64,000 bases of DNA from CAZPKH01 sp964407165. Lineage in GTDB: Bacteria; Bacteroidota; Bacteroidia; Bacteroidales; Muribaculaceae. Where the stretch lies: NCBI GenBank assembly GCA_964407165.1, contig CAYOUJ010000001.1, positions 85,604 to 149,603 on the forward strand. The letters are read 5' to 3'. The notes beneath the pieces are model-generated. The model made no database searches. It had not been told where the DNA came from and saw only the letters and a list, made by a program, of their open reading frames with translations. Positions 52,891 through 60,594 of the stretch are shown here, piece after piece (position 1 is the first letter of the stretch; every line of letters begins with the position of its first letter). The position numbers and the translations under genes were made by a program.

Positions 52891-53727
52891 ATGATTAGGA
52901 TAGCCAACTGCAAGATAAACCTCGGACTGGACATCGTGCGCCGTCGTCCGGACGGATACCACGACATACGCACCGTCATGCTCCCTATAGACTGGAGCGA
53001 CGTGGTGGAGGTAGTCCCCGGGGCGGGTCAACTCGTGTGCAGCGGGCGCCTCGTTGACTGCCCTCCGGAGAAGAACCTGGTTATGAAAGCTGTGCGCGCC
53101 CTTGCTGACAGGGTAGGGGAGTTGCCTGCGCTGGACATCTTTCTCCACAAGGTAGTTCCCGACGGCGCCGGTCTCGGCGGCGGCAGCTCCGATGCCGCCA
53201 ACACGCTGTTAGCCGTCAATGACTTGTGCAACCTTGGCCTAAACGTTGCCGAGGTGGCAGAGGTAGCCGCAACCGTCGGCGCCGACTGCCCGCTTTTCGT
53301 ATACAATCGGTCCATGCTCGCTACCGGCACGGGCACCACCCTCACCCCCGTGGACCTGAACCTCGACGGTTATATCCTTTTAGTGGTTAAGCCGCCGGTA
53401 AGCGTGCCTACCAAAGAGGCATATTCACTCGTACGACCGCAGGAGCCGGAGGAAGCCATCGAAGATATTATACGACTCCCCGTCGAGGAGTGGCAGGGGC
53501 GGCTTAAGAACGACTTCGAGCCATCGGTATTTGCCCGTTACCCGGTCGTGCAAGAAATCAAGCAGACGATGGTTGACAAGGGAGCCGCCTACGCCTCGAT
53601 GTCGGGCAGCGGCTCGGCGGTATACGGCCTCTTTACGGGTGACAAAATGGCAGTGGTTGAACGATTGGCACACCTTATGCGTTCTAATATTGTATATTGG
53701 AATGAAATAAAAACATCAACTATATGA
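52891..53727 (+). CDS. ispE: 4-diphosphocytidyl-2-C-methyl-D-erythritol kinase
   Basis: This 278-residue GHMP kinase phosphorylates CDP-methylerythritol in the MEP isoprenoid pathway. The first strand carries K8 (RIANCKINLGLDI), the ATP loop is PDGAGLGGGSSDAA at 90-103, D132 sits in VGADCPLFVYN, and the third GHMP motif is YASMSGSGSAVYGLF. It overlaps grpE by 4 bp (ATGA), so an isoprenoid enzyme and heat-shock genes share a transcript. Confidence 0.95.
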   Translation: MIRIANCKINLGLDIVRRRPDGYHDIRTVMLPIDWSDVVEVVPGAGQLVCSGRLVDCPPEKNLVMKAVRALADRVGELPALDIFLHKVVPDGAGLGGGSSDAANTLLAVNDLCNLGLNVAEVAEVAATVGADCPLFVYNRSMLATGTGTTLTPVDLNLDGYILLVVKPPVSVPTKEAYSLVRPQEPEEAIEDIIRLPVEEWQGRLKNDFEPSVFARYPVVQEIKQTMVDKGAAYASMSGSGSAVYGLFTGDKMAVVERLAHLMRSNIVYWNEIKTSTI

Positions 53728-54341
53728 GCAAGGATAAGAAACCGCAGGCACCCGCTGTGGAGCCTGATATAATAGACAAGGACGCCGAGGTTATGGACGT
53801 CTACGATGACACCTTCGACCCTGAATCTGAGCAGATAGAGGAGGAGAAAGACATCATCAACAAGCAGATGAACGACATGAACGCCCTGACCGAGCAACTC
53901 GAGCAAGCCAAGGCAGACGTTGAGAAGGAGAAGAAAGAGTATCTCTACCTGATGGCGGAGTTTGACACCTTCCGTCGGCGCACGGTCAAGGAGAAGGCAG
54001 AGATCATGAAGAACGCCTCAGAGGGCGTCTTCAAGGACCTCCTTCCGATAGTCGACGACTTTGAGCGCGCCATCGAAGCCGGCAAGCAGACCGACGACCC
54101 GGCTGCTCTCAAGGAGGGCACCGACCTGATCTACAACAAGCTCGTCAAGTTTATGGAGAAGAACGGCGTCAAGCCCATCGAGTCGACCGGCGCCGACTTC
54201 GACGCGGACCGCCACGAGGCCATCGCCATGGTCCCGGGCATGGGCGAGGACAAGAAGGGCAAGGTCATCGACACCGTGACCAAGGGCTACACCATCAACG
54301 ACAAAGTGCTCCGCCACGCCAAGGTGGCCGTCGGCCAGTAA
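53724..54341 (+). CDS. grpE: Nucleotide exchange factor GrpE
   Basis: This 205-residue co-chaperone of DnaK has an acidic N-terminus, a long coiled-coil helix (about 40-95, MNALTEQLEQAKADVEKEKK), the core FDTFRRRTVKEKAEIMKNASE and LPIVDDFERAIEA, and the beta domain with DADRHEAIAMVPG and GKVIDTVTKGYTINDKVLRHAKVAVG. It is coupled to ispE and precedes dnaJ by 41 bp; dnaK is not in the window. Confidence 0.96.
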   Translation: MSKDKKPQAPAVEPDIIDKDAEVMDVYDDTFDPESEQIEEEKDIINKQMNDMNALTEQLEQAKADVEKEKKEYLYLMAEFDTFRRRTVKEKAEIMKNASEGVFKDLLPIVDDFERAIEAGKQTDDPAALKEGTDLIYNKLVKFMEKNGVKPIESTGADFDADRHEAIAMVPGMGEDKKGKVIDTVTKGYTINDKVLRHAKVAVGQ

Positions 54342-54382
54342 CCCACAATTACTCACCACTCACTACTCACTAATTACTTATT

Positions 54383-55570
54383 ATGGCTGAGAAGAGAGAC
54401 TATTACGAGGTGCTCGGCGTCAGCAAGACGGCCACCCCCGATGAAATAAAAAAGGCCTATCGAAAGATGGCCATCAAATATCACCCCGACAAAAATCCGG
54501 GTGACAAATCGGCCGAAGACAAGTTCAAGGAAGCAGCCGAGGCGTACGATGTGCTCTCAAACCCCGAGAAGCGGCAGAAGTATGACCAGTTTGGCCATGC
54601 CGGAGGCCCTCAAGGCTTCCCCGGCGGTGGCTTCGGCGGCGGTGGCATGACCATGGAGGACATCTTCATGCACTTCGGCGACATCTTCGGAGGCGGCTTC
54701 GGAGGCATGGGCGGATTTGAGAGCGCCGGCAGCCGCACCCGCCGCCGCGCCCCCCAGCGCAAAGGCTCCGACCTGCGCATCACCGTCAAGCTGACGCTCG
54801 AGGACGTGCTCCACGGCGTGACAAAGAAGCTGAAGATACCCACCTGGGTGGCCGACACCCACTGCCACGGCACCGGCGCCAAAGACGGCACTTCGCTGCA
54901 ACCGTGTCCCACTTGCGGTGGCTCGGGCCAGGTAATGAAGACTCACCAAACCATGCTCGGCGTAATGCAGGAGGCCGCCGTATGCCCCCAGTGCAACGGC
55001 GACGGCAAGGTTATCACCGAGAAATGCACATATTGCGGTGGCCAAGGTATCGTCCGCAAGGACGAAGTGGTTGAGTTCTCCATCCCGGCCGGCGCCCAAA
55101 ATGGGCAGGTGTTCACCCTCAAGGGCAAAGGCAACGCAGCCGTTCACGGCGGCGTAAACGGCGACCTGCTCGTGGTCATCGAGGAGGTCAAGCACCCCGA
55201 CCTCATACGAGACGGTGCCGACGTGGTATACAACCTCATGCTCGACTTCCCAACGGCAGCCCTCGGCGGCTCTGTGGAGGTGCCCACCATCACAGGTCGC
55301 GTGCGGCTGAAGATACCCGCCGGCACACAGCCCGGCAAGGTACTGCGCCTGCGCGGCAAAGGCCTCCCCTCCGTCGACGACTACGGTCGCCAGAGCGGCA
55401 TGGGCGACGAGCTAATCAACGTAATGGTCTATGTGCCCGAACACCTCACCGAGCAGGAGCGCACTGCCATCGAGGGTCTGCAGTCGCAGCCCAACATCAA
55501 GCCTGCGCCCGGCACATCAGAGCGAATTTTCAGCCGCCTGCGCCACATCTTCGACGACAACAAGCAATAA
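54383..55570 (+). CDS. dnaJ: Chaperone DnaJ (Hsp40) with an altered first zinc motif
   Basis: This 395-residue co-chaperone has a J domain with HPD at 34-36 (IKYHPDKNPGD), a Gly/Phe-rich region (75-115), and the cysteine-rich domain. Three of the four CxxCxGxG motifs are complete: C175/C178, C201/C204 and C215/C218. The first reads WVADTHCHGTGAKDG, so its first cysteine is replaced by Asp158 (codon GAC) and only C161 remains. Zinc site I would then have three Cys and one Asp. The C-terminal substrate domains are normal. A 29-bp hairpin separates it from the convergent cstA. Confidence 0.95.
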   Translation: MAEKRDYYEVLGVSKTATPDEIKKAYRKMAIKYHPDKNPGDKSAEDKFKEAAEAYDVLSNPEKRQKYDQFGHAGGPQGFPGGGFGGGGMTMEDIFMHFGDIFGGGFGGMGGFESAGSRTRRRAPQRKGSDLRITVKLTLEDVLHGVTKKLKIPTWVADTHCHGTGAKDGTSLQPCPTCGGSGQVMKTHQTMLGVMQEAAVCPQCNGDGKVITEKCTYCGGQGIVRKDEVVEFSIPAGAQNGQVFTLKGKGNAAVHGGVNGDLLVVIEEVKHPDLIRDGADVVYNLMLDFPTAALGGSVEVPTITGRVRLKIPAGTQPGKVLRLRGKGLPSVDDYGRQSGMGDELINVMVYVPEHLTEQERTAIEGLQSQPNIKPAPGTSERIFSRLRHIFDDNKQ

Positions 55571-55578
55571 TCTATTTA

Positions 55579-55642
55579 CCCGATTATACGATTAGCCGAT
55601 TAGGACACGCAAATGTCCTAATCGGCTAATCGTATAATCGGG
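55579..55642. terminator. 29-bp perfect hairpin between dnaJ and cstA
   Basis: Arm 55579-55607 is the exact reverse complement of 55614-55642, with a 6-nt loop. The arm itself is three 8-bp words: CGATTATA, CGATTAGC, CGATTAGG. It is placed between convergent genes, 8 bp from each stop. It is the longest perfect stem in the window. Confidence 0.75.
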
Positions 55643-55650
55643 TTACGAGT

Positions 55651-57096
55651 TTATGATCCGATGACAGCCGGACGAGTGCGGTAGCGTACAAAGATGAGGA
55701 GGAAGAGGGCGGCCACCGCTGCTCCAATCCAAATGGAGACGTTGTAGGGGAGACCGATCCCTTCAGCCGCAGTGCCAAGCGGGGCATAGCAGATGTAGCT
55801 GACGCACACCACGGTCATGAACAGCGCGGGGATGAGAGTGATGAGGTATTGGCGGCCGTTGCGGGTCAGGTAGACGGTCGCGGCCCAGAGGGTGAAGATG
55901 GAGAGGGTCTGGTTTGACCACCCGAAGTAGCGCCACAGCACGCTGAAGTCAATCTGCATCAGCAGGAACGAAAGGACTATTATGGGCAGCGCAACGAGCA
56001 GACGCTTGACAAACTTGCGCTGGTCGATGTGCAGCATGTCTGCAATGATAAGGCGCGCGCTGCGCATGGCCGTGTCGCCGGTAGTAATAGGTGCGGCTAT
56101 CACGCCGAGAATGGCAAGTATTCCACCGACCACACCTAACCAGCTCTCGCACACCACTTTCACAACATCGCCGGCTGTCTTGCCCTCGGCGAAGAAGTTG
56201 TTGAGGCCCTCGTAGCCGTTGAAATAGGTGATAGCGGCAGCGGCCCATACCAAGGCGACTACGCCCTCGGTGACCATTGCTCCGTAGAACACCACGCGTC
56301 CATGCTTCTCAGAGCGCAGGCACCGTGCCATCATCGGGCTCTGCGTGGCGTGGAAACCGGATATGGCGCCGCAGGCTATCGAAACGAACATCATCGGGAA
56401 AATAGGCTCAAGCACAGGGTCGGGTTTGCGGTCGAAGAGACCCTGCTCAATGCCCGTCGGGATGTCTACCCCGCTGAATATCATGTAGCCCATAAGGCCG
56501 ATGGCCATGAACAGCAGCGCCGCTCCAAAGAGCGGGTATAGGCTGCCGATAATCTTGTCAATGGGCAGAAGCGTCGCAAGCACGTAATAAAGGAATATCA
56601 TGGCAGTCCAGAATACCACGTCCATCCACGCCGGCGTCATCGAAGCGAGCAGACCGGCGGGAGTTAGGACAAAGACAGCGATGACCATTATCAGAAGGAA
56701 GATGGCAAAGAATGCCATGATACGTTCGGTGGTCTTGCCAAGCTCCTGGCCGACGAGCTCGGGGAGCGAGCGACCTTCCGCACGGACCGACATCATGCCG
56801 CTGACAAAGTCGTGCACGCCGCCGGCAAGAATGGTGCCGAGCACTATCCACAAGAACGCCGACGGGCCGTATTGCACGCCCATGATGGCGCCGAAGATCG
56901 GGCCGATGCCGGCGATGTTGAGGAACTGTATGAGGTAGACCTTCCACGTGGGCATGGGTATGTAGTCCACGCCGTCGGTCTTGGTATAGGCCGGCGTCTT
57001 GGCCGATGCGTCGGTCTTGATGATTTTCTCAACTATCAGGCCGTAAGTGAAGTAGCCCACTATGAGCACGACCAGGGATACAAGAAACAGTGTCAT
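55651..57096 (-). CDS. cstA: Carbon starvation protein CstA
   Basis: This is a 481-residue inner-membrane transporter with about 13 helices and the CstA features: TDGVDYIPMPTWKVYLIQFLNIAG, IGPIFGAIMGVQYGP, SGMMSVRAEGRSLPELVG, CGAISGFHATQSPMMARCL and GVIAAPITTGDTAMRSARLI. E. coli homologues take up peptides or pyruvate under starvation. It is shorter than the 700-residue E. coli CstA and fits the short Bacteroidota form. The PD40-like gene lies 3 bp upstream on the same strand, so they probably share a promoter. Confidence 0.94.
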   Translation of the reverse strand: MTLFLVSLVVLIVGYFTYGLIVEKIIKTDASAKTPAYTKTDGVDYIPMPTWKVYLIQFLNIAGIGPIFGAIMGVQYGPSAFLWIVLGTILAGGVHDFVSGMMSVRAEGRSLPELVGQELGKTTERIMAFFAIFLLIMVIAVFVLTPAGLLASMTPAWMDVVFWTAMIFLYYVLATLLPIDKIIGSLYPLFGAALLFMAIGLMGYMIFSGVDIPTGIEQGLFDRKPDPVLEPIFPMMFVSIACGAISGFHATQSPMMARCLRSEKHGRVVFYGAMVTEGVVALVWAAAAITYFNGYEGLNNFFAEGKTAGDVVKVVCESWLGVVGGILAILGVIAAPITTGDTAMRSARLIIADMLHIDQRKFVKRLLVALPIIVLSFLLMQIDFSVLWRYFGWSNQTLSIFTLWAATVYLTRNGRQYLITLIPALFMTVVCVSYICYAPLGTAAEGIGLPYNVSIWIGAAVAALFLLIFVRYRTRPAVIGS

Positions 57097-57099
57097 GGT

Positions 57100-58308
57100 T
57101 TATTTCTCTGCTTTTACTATTTCGTTTGCAAGGTTTGCGAGGTCAGCAGTCTGCTTGGCCACGGAGTTCTCAAGGGCTACTATCCGGTTGGCAAGCGACG
57201 TGTCGCCTTTGCCGTAGCGCAGACGCAGGTCGGCCAGCGTAACGCGGTCGGCCTCGAGCTGCTGCTGCGCCTCCAAGTAGTCTTTCATGAGTTCGCGCGA
57301 GCGGCCCGAGGAAAGCTGGCTGACAGATGTGATAATGCGGCCACCGGGGAGGGCAAACTGAAACTCCGGCGCCGAGGTCGACGGGGTGGCCTTCTGCACT
57401 AAGGCGTCGATGTCAGGCTTGACAAATCCGGCAGGCTGTGTGGCGGCAACTGAGCGGATGAAAGCAAGATCGGCCAGGTCGTCGAGTTCGGTCGAAAGGT
57501 TGGTGCGCAGCTCCGAGGGGACGTACATGTAAATGGTCAGCTTGTCAGGGATTTGGTTGCGGTCGGTAGCCCACCATCCAATGCCGGTAGCCTCGTCGAT
57601 TACAAGCAGATAGTCGTCGTATGGGGAGTTGAACGGCATGCCCACGTTCTGGGGCTGCAAGAAGTCGTCGTCAACGCTGCCGCGGCGCGTGATAAAGATG
57701 TCATAGCCACCGAGGCTTAGGTCGCCTGTGGCACCGAAATAGAGGGTCAGGCCGTCGGGCATAAGGAAGGGGTAGGCGGCATCGTCAAGACCTTCTGCGG
57801 TAGGATAAATGCGGGGGTTCTCAACGCTCCCGTCGGCGAGCACACGGGCCGATGCAACGGCCAACGAACCGTCATGATCGGTGGCGAAAAACTTCGTCAG
57901 GCCGCTCTGGGTGATATATAGAGGTGAGTTGCCGGCATCTTTCGACGCCTCGAAGCTGCCTGCCTGCGGCGAGAGTCGGTAAGCCTTGAAGAATGTTTCT
58001 TTGGGCACTATCACGCTGTCGATCACCACTATCTGCTCCACGCGCTCGAGCATTTGGTCGCCCATCTCTCCGGCGTGCTGCAGAGCCTTGGCATCAGCAG
58101 CCTCTGGGGTGTCCTTGAGGTGCTTGTAATAGGTGTTCATCAGCTCCTGCACGTCCTCGAAGCGGTATTCGGCAAGCGCCTGGCGAGCCTGGGCAATCAC
58201 CTCGTCGACATTAACGGCAGGGGTGGCAGCCTTCTTCTTTGGCGAGGCTCCGAATATAAGAGACACTCCTGCCAAGGATATTATTATTGTGGCTATTAAC
58301 CTGTTCAT
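57100..58308 (-). CDS. Exported protein with PD40 (WD40-like) repeats
   Basis: This 402-residue protein has a signal peptide (about 1-20), a helical TPR-like segment (35-100), a short PD40/WD40-like propeller part (about 110-260: LYITQSGLTKFFATDHDG, YPFLMPDGLTLYFGATG, LGGYDIFITRRGSVD, MPFNSPYDDYLLVID) and a C-terminal coiled coil (LEAQQQLEADRVTLADLRL...). It is similar to Bacteroidota envelope proteins of unknown function. It is upstream of cstA by 3 bp and likely in one operon; a link to starvation uptake is not shown by sequence. Confidence 0.82.
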   Translation of the reverse strand: MNRLIATIIISLAGVSLIFGASPKKKAATPAVNVDEVIAQARQALAEYRFEDVQELMNTYYKHLKDTPEAADAKALQHAGEMGDQMLERVEQIVVIDSVIVPKETFFKAYRLSPQAGSFEASKDAGNSPLYITQSGLTKFFATDHDGSLAVASARVLADGSVENPRIYPTAEGLDDAAYPFLMPDGLTLYFGATGDLSLGGYDIFITRRGSVDDDFLQPQNVGMPFNSPYDDYLLVIDEATGIGWWATDRNQIPDKLTIYMYVPSELRTNLSTELDDLADLAFIRSVAATQPAGFVKPDIDALVQKATPSTSAPEFQFALPGGRIITSVSQLSSGRSRELMKDYLEAQQQLEADRVTLADLRLRYGKGDTSLANRIVALENSVAKQTADLANLANEIVKAEK

Positions 58309-58327
58309 AGTTATCTTAATTTACCCA

Positions 58328-58374
58328 CAAAGTTACAAAATGGTTTTGAGTTACAAAAAATTTCAGTAACTTTG
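58328..58374. promoter_or_regulatory. Symmetric overlapping divergent promoters
   Basis: Plus strand: TTTG (58345-58348), 18 bp, TAACTTTG (58367-58374) toward the kinase-RapZ gene. Minus strand: TTTG (58354-58357), 18 bp, TAACTTTG (58328-58335) toward the PD40 and cstA genes. Both are full consensus matches, and the ends form the inverted repeat CACAAAGTTAC/GTAACTTTGTG. The two -33 elements interleave, so polymerase probably cannot occupy both at once. Confidence 0.72.
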
Positions 58375-58392
58375 TGTGATTTTTAACGATTA

Positions 58393-59814
58393 ATGAAAGA
58401 ATTATTAACTTTATATAGCGCGCTATACGGCCACGAACCGCAAAGCGTTGAGCCTATCACCGGCTCCGGCTCGTCACGTGCATACTATAGGCTCCAAGGG
58501 GAGCCTACAGTTATCGGCTGCGTAGGACGAGATCTTAAAGAGAACGAGGCGTTTATATACCTCACGCGCCATTTTTCGGCCAAGGGTCTGCCGGTGCCAC
58601 AGCTGCTTGCCGTGTCTGAAGACTCCTCCGCCTATCTACAGGAGGACTTCGGCGACCTCTCTCTATATGACGCAATCCGTCATGGCCGGGAAACCGGAGA
58701 GTTTAACGAAGAGGAGATGAAACTGTTGAGGCAGTCCATGGAGGCGCTTGCCGACGTGCAGCATCCAGGGGCAAAAGGGCTGGACTTCAAGCGCTGCTAC
58801 CCCGCCGAGACCATGGACGCGCGGATGGTGCAATGGGATCTCAACTACTTTAAATATTGCTTCCTAAAGCCCTCCGGCATTGAGTTTGACGAGGCTGCGC
58901 TACAAGACGACTTCGACCGTCTAACGGCAAACATAACCGCCATGGGAGCAACGAGATGCTTTATGTACCGTGACTTCCAGACCCGCAATGTGATGGTGCG
59001 CACAGACGGCCCCATAGGTCTCATAGACTATCAAGGAGGGCGCCGCGGGCCTGTGGAGTATGACGTTGCCTCAATGCTTTGGCAAGCGCGTGCACGGCTC
59101 ACCGAAAGCGTGCGCAATGAACTTATAAAATGTTACCTGGAGCGTGCGCACAAATATGCGGAATATGACGATGAAACCTTCCGAAAGCGCCTGCAGCTCA
59201 TGGTGCTGTTCCGCACACTGCAAGTGCTGGGGGCATACGGTTTCCGCGGCATAATTGAGGGGAAGGCGAAGTTTGTCGAGCCTATACCAGCAGCCATGCA
59301 AACCGTTTCACAACTGTTTGCAGATGGCACGTTAACCCCCTATCCTGCACTGTCAAAGGCGCTTGGCCAACTCGTAGGCTTGCCGCAATATCAACCGCAA
59401 ACCGCTGACGGGTTGACCGTGCGCGTGTTAAGTTTCTCCTACAAGCAGGGCTTGCCGAAGGATTACACGGGCAACGGTGGGGGCTTCATCTTCGACTGCC
59501 GCACCATGCACAATCCCGGGCGTTATGACCGATACAAGCAACTCACCGGCCGCGACCGGCCCGTCATTGACTTTTTGGAGGACAGGGGAGAGGTGCAGCA
59601 TTTCCTGTCTAACGTCTACGGACTGGTTGACCTCGCAGTCGACCGTTACCTGCAGCGCGGGTTCACCTCGCTTATGGTATGCTTCGGCTGCACCGGCGGT
59701 CGCCACCGTTCAGTCTATTGCGCCGAGCACACTGCCCGCCATATTAAATATCTGTTCCCGCAAGCCCGCGTCGTGCTCGAGCACCGCGAACAACACATCA
59801 CCGAGACACTATGA
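58393..59814 (+). CDS. AmgK-like amino-sugar kinase fused to RapZ C-terminal domain
   Basis: Of 473 residues, about 1-330 are an aminoglycoside-phosphotransferase-fold kinase resembling AmgK (anomeric MurNAc/GlcNAc kinase), with D194 and N199 in FMYRDFQTRNVMV and D212 in GLIDYQGGRRGP. Residues about 341-470 match the C-terminal domain of the RNase adapter RapZ: VLSFSYKQGLPKD, FDCRTMHNPGRYDRYKQLTG and the signature GCTGGRHRSVY at 432-442. In E. coli this domain binds glucosamine 6-phosphate. The MurU-like gene overlaps the stop (ATGA). Together they would recycle wall MurNAc to UDP-MurNAc; a sensory role of the fused domain is inference. Confidence 0.88.
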   Translation: MKELLTLYSALYGHEPQSVEPITGSGSSRAYYRLQGEPTVIGCVGRDLKENEAFIYLTRHFSAKGLPVPQLLAVSEDSSAYLQEDFGDLSLYDAIRHGRETGEFNEEEMKLLRQSMEALADVQHPGAKGLDFKRCYPAETMDARMVQWDLNYFKYCFLKPSGIEFDEAALQDDFDRLTANITAMGATRCFMYRDFQTRNVMVRTDGPIGLIDYQGGRRGPVEYDVASMLWQARARLTESVRNELIKCYLERAHKYAEYDDETFRKRLQLMVLFRTLQVLGAYGFRGIIEGKAKFVEPIPAAMQTVSQLFADGTLTPYPALSKALGQLVGLPQYQPQTADGLTVRVLSFSYKQGLPKDYTGNGGGFIFDCRTMHNPGRYDRYKQLTGRDRPVIDFLEDRGEVQHFLSNVYGLVDLAVDRYLQRGFTSLMVCFGCTGGRHRSVYCAEHTARHIKYLFPQARVVLEHREQHITETL

Positions 59815-60548
59815 GCGCTCCACTTCAAGCCATGATATTTGCCGCCGGCATCGGCTCGCGGCTGAAGCCATTCACCCTCAGCCACCCCAAAGCTTTGGTG
59901 GAGGTCGGCGGAGTGCCCATGCTTGAGCGGGTAATCCTGAAGCTGAAGGCCGCAGGCGTCGGGCACATCGTTGTCAACGTGCATCACTTTGCCGACCAGA
60001 TCATTACGTTCATCAAAGAGAACAACAACTTCGGCTGCGACATACTCGTCAGCGACGAGCGCGACGAGCTGCTCGATACCGGTGGAGGCCTGCTGAAGGC
60101 CGCACCTCTGTTTCTTCCCGACGTGCCGATAGTGCTCCATAACGCCGACATACTCACTGACTTCAGCATAGCCGACATGGCCCGTGACCTCGACTGCGAC
60201 GCCCGCCTGCTGGTGAGCCGCCGCTCCTCGTCACGAGCGCTCTATTTCGATAAGGACATGCGTATGCGCGGGTGGGGCAACCTCAAGGCGGGCGAGATCA
60301 AGCCGGCCAATCTGTGTACAGACGGACTGAATCCGCTGGCCTTTGGAGGCGTGCATATTATCAAGCCGTCGGTGCTCGGCGCGCTTAAGGAATACGCACC
60401 AGCTAAAGTGTTTTCTATCATTGACTTCTATGTGCATGCTTGCCCTACGCTCTGCATCGAGGGGTATGCACCCGCCGATGGCACATACCGGTGGTTTGAC
60501 GTGGGCAAGCCGGAAACGCTTGAGGCCGCGCGCAAAAGTTTGTGTTAA
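59811..60548 (+). CDS. Sugar-1-phosphate nucleotidyltransferase, MurU-like
   Basis: This 245-residue enzyme has the nucleotidyltransferase signature AAGIGSRLKPFTLSHPKAL (residues 10-28), VVNVHHFADQI, and LDTGGGLLKAAPLF; the metal aspartate is in LHNADILTD. Size and pattern resemble MurU, the MurNAc-1-phosphate uridylyltransferase of the recycling route that skips de novo MurA. Being translationally coupled to the AmgK-like kinase makes this role likely. Other sugar-1-phosphates (mannose, glucose) cannot be excluded on sequence alone. Confidence 0.88.
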   Translation: MSAPLQAMIFAAGIGSRLKPFTLSHPKALVEVGGVPMLERVILKLKAAGVGHIVVNVHHFADQIITFIKENNNFGCDILVSDERDELLDTGGGLLKAAPLFLPDVPIVLHNADILTDFSIADMARDLDCDARLLVSRRSSSRALYFDKDMRMRGWGNLKAGEIKPANLCTDGLNPLAFGGVHIIKPSVLGALKEYAPAKVFSIIDFYVHACPTLCIEGYAPADGTYRWFDVGKPETLEAARKSLC

Positions 60549-60564
60549 ATCTGAAAAATTTTTG

Positions 60565-60584
60565 TAAATTTGCAGGTAAATTTG
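60565..60584 (+). promoter_or_regulatory. Tandem -7 elements before parC
   Basis: TAAATTTG occurs twice, at 60565-60572 and 60577-60584, 12 bp apart, the second ending 10 bp before the parC ATG. No clear -33 at either spacing. The gap is only 46 bp long. Confidence 0.4.
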
Positions 60585-60594
60585 TGCCTACATC

